Shown piece by piece: positions 1 to 8,500 of a DNA stretch of 64,000 bases (position 1 is its first letter; each line of letters opens with the position of its first letter). Origin of the DNA: Rhizobiales bacterium Y(2018) (lineage in GTDB: Bacteria; Pseudomonadota; Alphaproteobacteria; Rhizobiales; Aestuariivirgaceae); the NCBI GenBank assembly GCA_005502925.1, contig SCPD01000012.1, positions 146,601-210,600 of the forward strand, in the 5' to 3' direction. The translations under genes were made by a program, and so were the position numbers. Under the pieces are notes generated by a model. That model had not been told where the DNA came from. It did not search any database and saw only the letters and a list, made by a program, of their open reading frames with translations.

Positions 1-415
1 CCCCGGCGGCACTCATCAAGAGGCGGCCGACATTCCGCCGGCGGGTGCTTTCCGCGACATAGAGGCCCTCGACATAGGGAACCGGGGACGAGGCGCAGCC
101 CTCGGCATAGTTGCGCAAGGAGAGCTCGACAAAACCTAGCGCGCATCCCGGCGAAGTGGAATCACTTCGCCGAAGAGGATTCGCGCCAGGCCAATATTGG
201 AGCAAATCCTTATCGCCAAAGTCTTCAACTTTGGCGGGATTTGCTATCGGGCCACCGTCCTCGGCGATGAAGGCGCGGGCGATCATCGGATCAGCGGCGA
301 AATAGCCTTCGACCTCCGCCAGAAGCGAGGGATCCTCGCCATAAAGGGCTGCCCGCATATCGCGCCAGGCGGCCTTGTCCTCCGGCCGCACTTCGCGGAC
401 GACGATGTCGGCCAT
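1..415 (-). CDS. GNAT acetyltransferase, AAC(6')-type (partial, runs off left edge)
   Basis: The start codon overlaps the uvrD stop as ATGA, so the gene is the second of a two-gene unit. About 138 codons are visible before the window edge; the 3' end is missing. The protein begins MADIVVREVRPEDKAAW and later reads GFVELSLRNYAEGCASS, then PYVEGLYVAESTRRRNVGRL, which is the acetyl-CoA-binding region of GNAT enzymes in the arrangement of aminoglycoside 6'-N-acetyltransferases. In that family the segment ...FIAEDGGPIA is normally followed directly by GF.E.SLR. Here about 36 residues intervene, encoded by a double-hairpin DNA element (139-246) inserted without breaking the frame. Related enzymes acetylate the 6'-amine of aminoglycosides, but chromosomal members often have other or unknown substrates, so no resistance role is claimed. 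The insert may or may not leave the enzyme active. Confidence 0.8.
   Translation of the reverse strand, partial: MADIVVREVRPEDKAAWRDMRAALYGEDPSLLAEVEGYFAADPMIARAFIAEDGGPIANPAKVEDFGDKDLLQYWPGANPLRRSDSTSPGCALGFVELSLRNYAEGCASSPVPYVEGLYVAESTRRRNVGRLLMSAAG
139..246. repeat. Palindromic double-hairpin element inserted in-frame in a GNAT gene
   Basis: Two adjacent inverted repeats are visible. On the minus strand the first is GCAAATCC..GCCAAAGT-tgaag-ACTTTGGC..GGATTTGC. The second is GCGCGAATCC..CGGCGAAGTG-attc-CACTTCGCCG..GGATGCGCGC. Together they span about 108 bp, a multiple of three, and contain no stop in the host reading frame. The element sits exactly where the GNAT alignment shows about 36 extra residues. 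Similar two-stem elements occur dispersed in rhizobial genomes; family assignment is from memory and unverified. Confidence 0.75.
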
Positions 416-2760
416 CACGCCAGCTCGATGAAGGAATCGAGCACGCGTTTTTCGCCCGCCTTGTCGAAGTCGATGGTGAGCTTGTTGCCGTCGACATGGC
501 TGACCCGGCCATAGCCGAATTTCTGGTGGAAGACGCGGGCACCGCGGGCGATGTTCTTGCCCTCGGTCTCGCGCGCCACCAGCTGGCCCTCGATGATGTT
601 GGGCGAAGAGCGCATCGCCTCGCCTTTGGCATAGGCGCGCTGGGCACGTTGCCAGCCGGGCGTGTCATAGGTGTTGGAGAAGGGCGTGGTGCGCTCCTCG
701 AAGCGGCTGGTGCCATAGGAGCCGATCCCGTAGCCGCCATAGGAATTGGCCATCGGGGCCACTTCGACATGGGCTTCCGGCAATTCGTCGATGAAGCGCG
801 ATGGCAGGCTCGACTGCCAGAGATTATGGACGCGGCGGTTCTGGGCGAAGGAAATAGTGGCGCGGCGCTTGGCGCGGGTGATGCCGACATAGGCGAGGCG
901 GCGCTCTTCTTCCAGGCCGGCGCGGCCATTCTCGTCGAGCGAGCGCTGATGCGGGAAAAGGCCTTCCTCCCAGCCGGGCAGGAAGACGGTGCCGAATTCG
1001 AGCCCTTTGGCGGAATGCAAGGTCATGATGTTGACCTTGTCCTCGCTGGCATTGGATTCGGTGTCCATGACGAGAGCGATATGCTCGAGGAACCCTTCCA
1101 TGGTCTCGAACTCACCCATCGAGCGGACCAGTTCTTTGAGGTTTTCGAGGCGCCCTTGCGCTTCCGGGCTCTTGTCGTTCTGCCACATGGTCGTATAGCC
1201 CGACTCGTCGAGGATGATCTCGGCGAGCTCGGTATGGGGCAGGCCCTGCAGCGCCTGGCGCCAGCGTCCGAAGGATTCGAGGAGCGAGCGCAGGGCGCTG
1301 CGCGTCTTGGCCGGCAATTCGTCGGTCTGGCTCACGGCCTCGGCGGCGCGGTAGAGCGAGTAGCCATTCTTGCGGGCATGCTCATGCATGCGCTTGACGG
1401 AGGTGTCGCCGATGCCGCGTTTCGGCACGTTGATGATGCGCTCAAAAGCGAGGTCGTTGTCGGGTGAAGCCGTGATCTTGAGATAGGCCAGCGCGTCGCG
1501 CACTTCCTGGCGCTCATAGAAGCGCGGGCCACCGACGACGCGGTAGGGGACGCCCAGCGTGATGAATCGATCTTCGAAAGCGCGCATCTGGAAGGACGCG
1601 CGCACCAGGATCGCCATGTCGTTGAGCTTCTCGCCCTTGCGCTGCAGCTGCTCGATATCCTCACCGATGGCGCGGGCTTCCTCATCGCCGTCCCAATGCG
1701 AGCGCAAGGTGATCTGGTCGCCGTCGTCGCGCTCGCTTCTGAGCGTCTTGCCGAGGCGGCTCTCATTCTTGGCGATGAGGCCGGAAGCGGCGCCCAGAAT
1801 CTGCGGGGTCGAGCGGTAATTGCGCTCGAGGCGGATGACCTTGGCGCCGGGAAAATCCTTCTCGAAGCGCAGGATGTTGTCGATCTCGGCGCCGCGCCAG
1901 CCATAGATCGACTGATCGTCGTCGCCGACGCAGCAGATGTTCTTGTGGCCGTGGGCGAGGAGCCGCAGCCACAGATACTGGGCGACATTGGTGTCCTGAT
2001 ATTCGTCGACCAGCATGTATTTGAAGCGGCGCTGATACTCTTTCAGCACGTCGGGATGGTCCTGGAAGATATGCAGGACCTCGAGCAGCAGGTCGCCGAA
2101 ATCGACGGCGTTCACGACCCGGAGACGCGCCTGATATTCCGCGTAGAGCTCGGCGCCCCGGCCATTGCCATAGGCATGAGCCTCGCCGGCCGGGACGCGC
2201 GCCGGCAGCAGGCCGCGATTCTTCCAGTTGTCGATGAGCCCGGCGAGCTGGCGGGCCGGCCAGCGTTTCTCGTCGATGCCGGCGGCCTCGATGATCTGCT
2301 TCAGCAGCCGGATCTGGTCGTCGGTGTCGAGGATCGAGAAGCCGGATTTGAGGCCGGCGAGCTCGGCATGGGAGCGCAGGATCTTGACACCAATGGCGTG
2401 GAAGGTGCCGAGCCAGGTCATGCCCTCGACCACGCCGCCGATCAGGTGGCCGATGCGCTCCCTCATCTCGCGTGCCGCCTTGTTGGTGAAGGTGACGCAC
2501 AGAATCTGCCCCGGCCAGGCCTTGCCGGTGGCGAGGATATGGGCGAGGCGGGTGGTGAGCACCCGGGTCTTGCCGGTGCCGGCACCAGCCAGCACCAGAA
2601 GCGGACCATCGATCGTCTCGACCGCCGCCCGCTGCTCGGGGTTGAGGCCTTTCAGATAGGGGGCTTCAGCACCCGCCAAGGCGCGCGCGCTCAGCCCGCC
2701 CGGCTTCTGCGGCGGCGGGGCCTCTTCGAAATCACCTAGATCAATGGGACGCGACGTCAT
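415..2760 (-). CDS. uvrD: ATP-dependent DNA helicase UvrD/PcrA
   Basis: Superfamily 1A 3'-5' helicase of nucleotide-excision and mismatch repair, about 781 residues. Visible motifs in order: Q-motif region LNPEQRAAVE, Walker A AGAGTGKTRVL, Walker B VDEYQDTN, motif III GDDDQSIYGWRGA, motif IV RLERNYRST, motif V NIMTLHSAKGLEF and motif VI YVGITRAKRR. The C-terminus (ARVFHQKFGYGRVSHVDG) is the Tudor-like domain that binds RNA polymerase in PcrA/UvrD. I place the start at MTSRPIDLGDF rather than 15 codons upstream, because the upstream part of the frame is a perfect 11-bp inverted repeat next to a TATATA box and is better read as leader DNA. The gene is followed by the GNAT gene with an ATGA overlap. 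Confidence 0.95.
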   Translation of the reverse strand: MTSRPIDLGDFEEAPPPQKPGGLSARALAGAEAPYLKGLNPEQRAAVETIDGPLLVLAGAGTGKTRVLTTRLAHILATGKAWPGQILCVTFTNKAAREMRERIGHLIGGVVEGMTWLGTFHAIGVKILRSHAELAGLKSGFSILDTDDQIRLLKQIIEAAGIDEKRWPARQLAGLIDNWKNRGLLPARVPAGEAHAYGNGRGAELYAEYQARLRVVNAVDFGDLLLEVLHIFQDHPDVLKEYQRRFKYMLVDEYQDTNVAQYLWLRLLAHGHKNICCVGDDDQSIYGWRGAEIDNILRFEKDFPGAKVIRLERNYRSTPQILGAASGLIAKNESRLGKTLRSERDDGDQITLRSHWDGDEEARAIGEDIEQLQRKGEKLNDMAILVRASFQMRAFEDRFITLGVPYRVVGGPRFYERQEVRDALAYLKITASPDNDLAFERIINVPKRGIGDTSVKRMHEHARKNGYSLYRAAEAVSQTDELPAKTRSALRSLLESFGRWRQALQGLPHTELAEIILDESGYTTMWQNDKSPEAQGRLENLKELVRSMGEFETMEGFLEHIALVMDTESNASEDKVNIMTLHSAKGLEFGTVFLPGWEEGLFPHQRSLDENGRAGLEEERRLAYVGITRAKRRATISFAQNRRVHNLWQSSLPSRFIDELPEAHVEVAPMANSYGGYGIGSYGTSRFEERTTPFSNTYDTPGWQRAQRAYAKGEAMRSSPNIIEGQLVARETEGKNIARGARVFHQKFGYGRVSHVDGNKLTIDFDKAGEKRVLDSFIELA

Positions 2761-2765
2761 GGTAA

Positions 2766-2796
2766 AAGGGTGCGAATCCTGAAGTTTCGCACCCTT
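2766..2796 (-). promoter_or_regulatory. Perfect inverted repeat in the uvrD leader
   Basis: AAGGGTGCGAA-N9-TTCGCACCCTT is an 11-bp perfect stem that ends 5 bp before the uvrD ATG and directly follows a TATATA (2796-2801) on the minus strand. Its position at the presumed transcription start and just before the start codon fits an operator or a 5'-UTR hairpin. It is not the alphaproteobacterial LexA pattern (GTTC-N7-GTTC). Confidence 0.55.
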
Positions 2797-2854
2797 ATAT
2801 AGCAACTCCGCGCCGGATCACGATGCCTTTGGCCGGAGCCAAAACCGGCCATTT

Positions 2855-3037
2855 TCAGTGGAGGCAGTTGCCCTTCATATCCTTGAGGGCGGCCTGGACG
2901 CTGCGCCAGGTCTCGGCGGTGTGCTCGGCGCCATATTTTACGCAAATGCGCTCATGGACCTGGGCCTCTTCACTCGCCTTCACGCCATGAATGACGAGAA
3001 GCTGGCGGGCGAATTCGATGATGGTTGCGTTCTGCAT
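2855..3037 (-). CDS. Small conserved protein (60 aa), paralogue of the gene at 3321-3503
   Basis: Unknown function. The 60-residue protein begins MQNATIIEFARQL and shares its length and spaced positions with the neighbour at 3321-3503: MQ...I..ARQL, G..A, a central Cys, then WR.(I/V)Q.AL. Predicted all-helical and soluble, with no signal peptide. A strong ribosome-binding site (GGGAGG) lies 7-8 bases before the ATG on the minus strand. The two genes look like a local duplication separated by palindromic repeats. Such small proteins are common in Hyphomicrobiales, but I do not know an assigned role. Confidence 0.7.
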   Translation of the reverse strand: MQNATIIEFARQLLVIHGVKASEEAQVHERICVKYGAEHTAETWRSVQAALKDMKGNCLH

Positions 3038-3192
3038 GGTGCCGACCTCCCTCGTTTGCGGTTGACGGGGGACATATGCCGGGCGAATGAGTCGATATTA
3101 TTGCAGTGATGCGGCGAGACGATATTTATATGCTTCAGATTTTAACGGTTTTGAATCTCACACAGCGCCGTGACGCTCTTCTTTGTCTTGAC

Positions 3193-3264
3193 GCATCGGC
3201 TTGCCCGAAAACCGTGGGCACTTTTCGGGCCGATGCTTTTTTTACGCATCGGCTTGCCCTAAAA
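3193..3264. repeat. Intergenic palindromic repeat (one full copy, one half copy)
   Basis: The full copy (3193-3236) reads GCATCGG-cttg-CCCGAAAA-N10-TTTTCGGG-CCGATGC, a two-part stem. A truncated left half (GCATCGGCTTGCCCTAAAA) follows at 3246-3264. Related copies lie at 59064-59108 and 59535-59577. The sequence resembles rhizobial intergenic palindromes. Confidence 0.8.
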
Positions 3265-3267
3265 CAC

Positions 3268-3292
3268 AAGCGCGCCGTCAAGCGGCGCGCTT
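3268..3292 (-). terminator. Rho-independent terminator of the 3321 gene
   Basis: A 10-bp perfect stem (AAGCGCGCCG / CGGCGCGCTT, 5-base loop) lies 28 bp past the stop on the minus strand and is followed by GTGTTTTA. The T tract is weak. Confidence 0.55.
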
Positions 3293-3320
3293 CGGTCTCA
3301 CGACGATAGAGAATGAGCGG

Positions 3321-3503
3321 TCAGCTCATATGCGGGGATTGAATCGTCGTCAGGGCTGATTGGATGCGGCGCCAATTGGCGGCGGCTTCATTGTCGCCTT
3401 TCGCCTCGCAGGCCGTGGCGCGCTGCGCGGCTTCGAGAACCGCCCGTTCGCCGCGTACTTCATGGAGCTGGCGTGCATAATCCAGGATTTCGAGAGCTTG
3501 CAT
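3321..3503 (-). CDS. Small conserved protein (60 aa), paralogue of the gene at 2855-3037
   Basis: Unknown function; 60 residues beginning MQALEILDYARQLHEV. The frame is open 48 codons further upstream, but that part is arginine/serine-rich and unlike the paralogue. The ATG at 3503 has a good Shine-Dalgarno (CGGAGAAGC) and makes the two paralogues the same length. Shared positions with the 2855 gene are MQ, ARQL, the central alanine-rich helix with one Cys, and WRRIQSAL. Predicted helical and cytoplasmic. Confidence 0.72.
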   Translation of the reverse strand: MQALEILDYARQLHEVRGERAVLEAAQRATACEAKGDNEAAANWRRIQSALTTIQSPHMS

Positions 3504-3582
3504 ATGCTTCTCCGTATGATGCGCCGTCCCTGGAGCGAGGGAGAGGATCACGGTGAAATGCGCGCAGAATGTGGCAGAGGCG

Positions 3583-4065
3583 CTATTTTTTCGGGATTCC
3601 GATGCGATGACCAACCTGCGGTGGGATGGGCAACGAGGCATGCGCATCGCGCATCGCCTTGATGTTGGCGAGCACGTCAGGCGGGAAGGGCGCGGTCTTG
3701 CGTGTCATCATATCTACATGGATGATGATGAGCTCGCTGGTCGCGGCAATGAAGCCTTCGCCCACATGGCGCATCTGCTCGAAATAGTGGATGCGCTTGG
3801 CGTCATAGTCGAGGAACTGGACGTCGACGGTGACAGAATCACCGGCATGGATCTCGCGCAGATAGGTGATATGCGCCTCGAGCGTGAAGAATGAGCCATT
3901 CGTCCGCTTCACATAGTCCGCGCCCAGGCCTATGGCATCAAAGGCCTCATCGCCCGCCCGGTCGAACAGGACGTTGTAATAGGCCATGTTGAGATGGCCG
4001 TTATAGTCGGTCCATTGGTCCTCGACGGGGTGGGGGGAGCTTACGAAAGGGGCAGGGAAGGCCAT
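3583..4065 (-). CDS. Acyl-CoA thioesterase, 4HBT hot-dog family
   Basis: A 160-residue single hot-dog domain. WTDYNGHLNMAYYNVLFDRAGDEAF (here from W18) is the typical N-terminal motif of 4-hydroxybenzoyl-CoA/YbgC-type thioesterases, in which the Asp/Asn before GH.N contributes to catalysis. The HVDMMTRKTAPFP segment near residue 116 resembles thioesterases associated with carnitine metabolism (betainyl-CoA type). Specific substrate unknown. The frame is open far upstream, but that part is antisense to the flavoenzyme gene. MAFPAPF at 4065 gives the family's usual length and places the gene divergently, 69 bp from the FAD-linked oxidase. Confidence 0.85.
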   Translation of the reverse strand: MAFPAPFVSSPHPVEDQWTDYNGHLNMAYYNVLFDRAGDEAFDAIGLGADYVKRTNGSFFTLEAHITYLREIHAGDSVTVDVQFLDYDAKRIHYFEQMRHVGEGFIAATSELIIIHVDMMTRKTAPFPPDVLANIKAMRDAHASLPIPPQVGHRIGIPKK

Positions 4066-4134
4066 CGTCTTTTCCGTGAATCTTGTTAGTTTCCGGGGCC
4101 GGAACCGATAGCAGACACTCACGACGGATAACAG

Positions 4135-5517
4135 ATGATCAGGAACAGCACGACCCAGGCGGTAGCGGAGATCAAGGAGGCGCTGGGTGACCGGCTCTCC
4201 ACGGCGCCGGCGGTCCGCGAACAGCATGGCAAGGACCAGACCTGGGCTCCGGGAGCACCGCCCGACGCGGTGGCCTTCGTCCGCTCCACCGAAGAGGTGC
4301 AGCGCATCGTGTCGATCTGCGCTCGGCTCGAGACACCGGTCATCGCCTATGGCACCGGCACCTCGCTCGAAGGCCACTTCACCGCCCCCTTCGGCGGCAT
4401 CTCGGTCGATCTTTCGGCGATGAATCAGGTGCTGGAGGTCAATGCCGAGGATCTCGACGCCAGGGTCCAGGCGGGTGTGACCCGCAAGGCGCTCAACGTC
4501 CATTTGCGCGACAAGGGGCTGTTCTTTCCGATCGATCCGGGGGCAGATGCCAGTATCGGCGGCATGGCGGCGACGCGCGCCTCGGGCACCAATGCGGTGC
4601 GTTATGGCACGATGCGCGAGAATGTCCTCAATCTCACCGCGGTCATGGCCAATGGCGAGGTGGTCAAGACCGCCAACCGGGCCAAGAAGTCCTCCGCCGG
4701 CTATGACCTGACCCGCCTGCTGGTCGGTTCCGAGGGGACCCTCGGCATCATCACCGAGGTGGGGGTGAGGCTCTATGGCATCCCCGAATCGATCGCCGCC
4801 GGCGTCTGCCCGTTTCCCTCGATCGATGCGGCCTGCCAGGCGGTGATCCAGACGATCCAGCTCGGCATACCGGTGGCGCGCATCGAGCTCGTCGATGAAG
4901 AGCATGTGAAGGCCTTCAACGCCTATTCCAAGATCGACCTCAAAGTGGCGCCGACCCTGTTTTTGGAGTTCCACGGAACCGAGGCCGGCACCGCGGAGCA
5001 GTCACAGCTCTTCGGGGCGATCGCCGAGGAAATGGGGGGCGGCCCGTTCACCTGGGAAACCAAGGAGGAGGACCGCCAGCGGCTGTGGCAGGCGCGCCAT
5101 GACGCCTTCTGGGCGACCAGATCGCTGATGCCGGGCAAGGAGGCCTTCGCCACCGATGTCTGCGTGCCGATATCGCGGCTCGCCGAATGCGTGAACGAGA
5201 CCCAGGCCGATCTCAAGGCCAGCGGCCTCTATGGGCCCATCGTCGGCCATGTCGGTGACGGTAATTTCCACGTGGTGCTCTATTGCGACCGCGCCGATGC
5301 CGATGAAGTGAAGCGGGTGAAGGGCCTCTATGAGCGGCTCATCCGGCGGGCCATCGCCATGGAGGGAACCTGCACCGGCGAGCACGGCGTGGGCCGGGGC
5401 AAGATGGCCTTTCTCGAGCTCGAGCACGGCGTGCAAGGCGTGGCGCTGATGCGGCAGATCAAACAGGCGCTCGACCCCAAGAATATCCTTAACCCCGGCA
5501 AGATAGTCGCCTTATGA
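4135..5517 (+). CDS. FAD-linked D-lactate/2-hydroxyacid dehydrogenase (GlcD/LDHD family)
   Basis: A 460-residue VAO-type flavoprotein that oxidises D-lactate or a related D-2-hydroxyacid and passes electrons to the respiratory chain. The FAD-binding PCMH domain covers about residues 40-220 (VIAYGTGTSLEGH, PGADASIGGMAATRASGT, LLVGSEGTLGIITEV). The C-terminal domain carries GHVGDGNFHV near residue 377 and CTGEHGVGRGK near 420, whose histidines bind metal and substrate in this family, and ends LDPKNILNPGKI. Single-subunit architecture favours D-lactate dehydrogenase (cytochrome) over the GlcD subunit of glycolate oxidase, since no glcE or glcF adjoins it. It is divergent from the thioesterase gene. 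Confidence 0.88.
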   Translation: MIRNSTTQAVAEIKEALGDRLSTAPAVREQHGKDQTWAPGAPPDAVAFVRSTEEVQRIVSICARLETPVIAYGTGTSLEGHFTAPFGGISVDLSAMNQVLEVNAEDLDARVQAGVTRKALNVHLRDKGLFFPIDPGADASIGGMAATRASGTNAVRYGTMRENVLNLTAVMANGEVVKTANRAKKSSAGYDLTRLLVGSEGTLGIITEVGVRLYGIPESIAAGVCPFPSIDAACQAVIQTIQLGIPVARIELVDEEHVKAFNAYSKIDLKVAPTLFLEFHGTEAGTAEQSQLFGAIAEEMGGGPFTWETKEEDRQRLWQARHDAFWATRSLMPGKEAFATDVCVPISRLAECVNETQADLKASGLYGPIVGHVGDGNFHVVLYCDRADADEVKRVKGLYERLIRRAIAMEGTCTGEHGVGRGKMAFLELEHGVQGVALMRQIKQALDPKNILNPGKIVAL

Positions 5518-5571
5518 TCGCCCTGTCCGTGTGCCATCCGTTGGGCAGCGACAGGTTGGACCAATAACGGT

Positions 5572-8500
5572 ATGAAGCTCTGGAAATCGCCCGTTCTCTA
5601 TTTCGGGATCGCCCTTATCCTGGCGGTGGCGGCGGCTTTCGTCGCGCCTTTCGTCATCGACTGGGGCAGCTACCGGACGGCGATCGAGAATTACGGCAGC
5701 AAGGTGACCGGCCGCCAGGTGACGGTGGCGGGCGACATATCAGGCCGGCTGTTCCCGTGGCCCAAGCTCACCATCCACGATGTGAAAGTGGCCAATCCGG
5801 CGGGTGCCGCCATGCCGGACTTTGTCACCGCAGAAGAAGTGGAGGTCCGCATGACGCTGGCGGGCCTGCTCGGCGGCGAGATCCGGGTCGAGACGATCGA
5901 CGTCATCCGGCCGGTCATCGCTTTCGAGCGCCTGGCCACTGGTCAAGGCAGCTGGCATCTCAAATCACAGGCCGCCGCGAGTGACTTCCGGCTTCTCGAC
6001 CGGATCAGGCTCGATCAAATCAGCGTGACCGACGGCACAGTCCATCTCATCGACAACCGGCGTTCCGGCAAGGCTACGATCACGCATGTCAATGCGACGC
6101 TGGCGGCGCAGAGTTTCGCCGGCCCGTGGCGCTTACGCGGCATGGCCGCCTATCGCGACCGGCCCATCGAGCTGGCGGTCAATACCGGCATCTGGACGCA
6201 AGACACGCCGTTCAAATTCGGCTTCCGCATCGGCTCGGCCGACGGCTCGGGGCTCGTCTATCAATTCGACGGCGTCAATGACGGCAATCACGTGACCGGC
6301 GGCCTGCGCATCCAGCCGGCGGCGAGCGTCGATGGGCGCAGCGACGCCGAGGGCCAGCTCCGGCCGCTGGTGATGACCGCGCAAGTGACGTCCGATTTCG
6401 ACACAGTGGCGCTCGACAAGATCGAGATTTCGCCGCGCGAGGCGAATGCCGAAGGCGCCAATCTGCTCACCGGCGGCGCCGAGATCGCGCTCGGCGCCAA
6501 TGTATCGCTGAAGACCGATCTGCGGGCGACTCGCTTCGATCTCGACCAGGTCGCCGGCGCCAAGGCGAAGAACCTGCTGCGCGAAGGGGGCGGGCTGGCG
6601 CTCCTCGAAAACACGCTCAGCCTGATGCCGGATGATGTCGATATCGACGCCACGCTCGGCGTGACCTCGCTGGTGGTCGGCGGTGAAGCGCTCGATAGCG
6701 CCAAGCTCGCCTTCGCGGTCAATCAGGACGCGATCAGGATCAAGGAATTGTCGGCCGGCATGCCCGGCCAGGCGCGTGGCCTGTTCACCGGTACTTTCGT
6801 GGTCACCGACAGCGGTCCGCAACTGGCAGGCGACCTCGCGGGCGAGGCCGGAAGCTTGCGCGATTTCGTGTCCTGGGTTTGGCCCGAAGGACGCAGCGAC
6901 ATCGCCCGAATCTGGACCGGCAGCCGCGGACGCTTCAAGCTGCAGACCCGTTTCGATGCCACTTATGGGCAGCTCCGGCTGCAGGATCTCAAATATCAGA
7001 TCGATGAATCACAAGGCAGCGGCGGATTGACCATCGGCTTCGGCGACCGGCCGGCGCTCGATATCAGGCTCGATGCCAGCGCCGTCGACATCGACAGCTT
7101 CGTGCCCAATGGCCTAGGCAGCGGCAGCTGGCTCGGCACTGCCGACCTCCTGGCGCAATGGGCGGTGGGGCACGATCTGCGCCTCACGCTGCAATCGGGC
7201 GAGACGCAGCTCAATGGCGTCAATGCCCGCGACGTCGCCATCGATATTGCGGCGATCAACGGCAATATCGATCTCAAGACGGTCGAGATCGGCAATGTCG
7301 GCGAGGCGCGGCTCGAGATCACCGGCCTGTTGGCGCCGACGCCCAAGGGCCATCAGGGCTCGATCTCGACCGGGGTCACGGCGCAAGACCCGCGCAGCCT
7401 GCTGCAGCTTTTGGGACTTCTGCCCAAGAACGAAAACCCGGTATGGGCCGAGGCGCTAGGCCAGACCGATCTCACCATCACCACCGATCTCAAGCCCGAT
7501 GAGGAGGGGCAGTCGGCCAATTTCCGGGTTGCCGGCAAGAGCGGCGATCTCGACATCGAGGCGACGCTGGCGGCCGCCGGGCAGGGCGATCTGCTGGCGA
7601 GCGAGATCAGCGCCGATTTCAACTTGCGCAGCGCCACCGGCGCCGGCCTCCTGAAGCTCGTGGGGTGGCGGCCGGTAGCGGTGCCGCAGGGCACCGCCAA
7701 GCTCGCGGGCACGCTGACCGGCTCGCTCGCCAATGGCCTCGTCGCCGATTTCAAGGCCGATGCGTTTGGCGCCAAGGGCCAGTTCCAGGGCAAGTTCCTG
7801 CGCCGGGACAACGTGCTGACCGGCACCGGCCGAGCCGGGCTTTTCGCCGAACGGCCGAACGACCTGTTCACCGCCGCGGGGATCAGCAACTATGCCGGCG
7901 GCGCGCTTTCGGTCGAATCCGACGTCGAAGTGGCGCTGCCCCGGGTCGTCTTCCCCAGCGCGCAAGGTTTCCTCGCCGGCGCACCGATCTCCGGCACGCT
8001 CAGCTTTGAGGGCGGCAACCGGATCAAGGGTGAGTTTTCGACCGGCGCCGTCTCCTTCAGCCGCCTGTTCGACCTTGCCTTCATGCCCTGGGACGGGCGG
8101 CCGCTCGATATCGAGCTACCTTTCGCGCCCGAGCCGCCGCGCGGCTTCACCGGCGAATTGTGGATCAAGCCGGCGGCGCTCGAGATCGCCCAGGGGCTGA
8201 CGGTCAAGGAAACCCAGATCGGCATCAGCGCCACGCCTGAGGAAGTGCGTCTCGCCGCCTTCGGCAAGAGCGAGCTCGGCGGCGATGTCGCGATCGAGAT
8301 CGGCGCCCGGCCGCAAGGCGGCGGCAAGGCGCTCGACGGCCGCCTGGTGATGCCGATCGATCTCGGCCGCAGTCTCAAGGATCAGACCGGCAAGCCAGTC
8401 GCCAAGGGGCTCGCCAAATTGTCGGTGAAAGTGTCGGGTGCCGGGCGCACACCAGGCGCGGTGCTGGCGAGCCTTCAGGGCTCGGGCAGCTATGACATTT

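Noticed and set aside
2757..2945. 62-codon minus-strand frame upstream of uvrD
   Set aside because: Overlaps the small 60-aa gene in another frame and the uvrD leader palindrome; no ribosome-binding site.
4066..4974. N-terminal extension of the thioesterase frame
   Set aside because: The extension is antisense to the FAD-linked oxidase and would precede a complete hot-dog domain with a good start; treated as an open-frame artefact.
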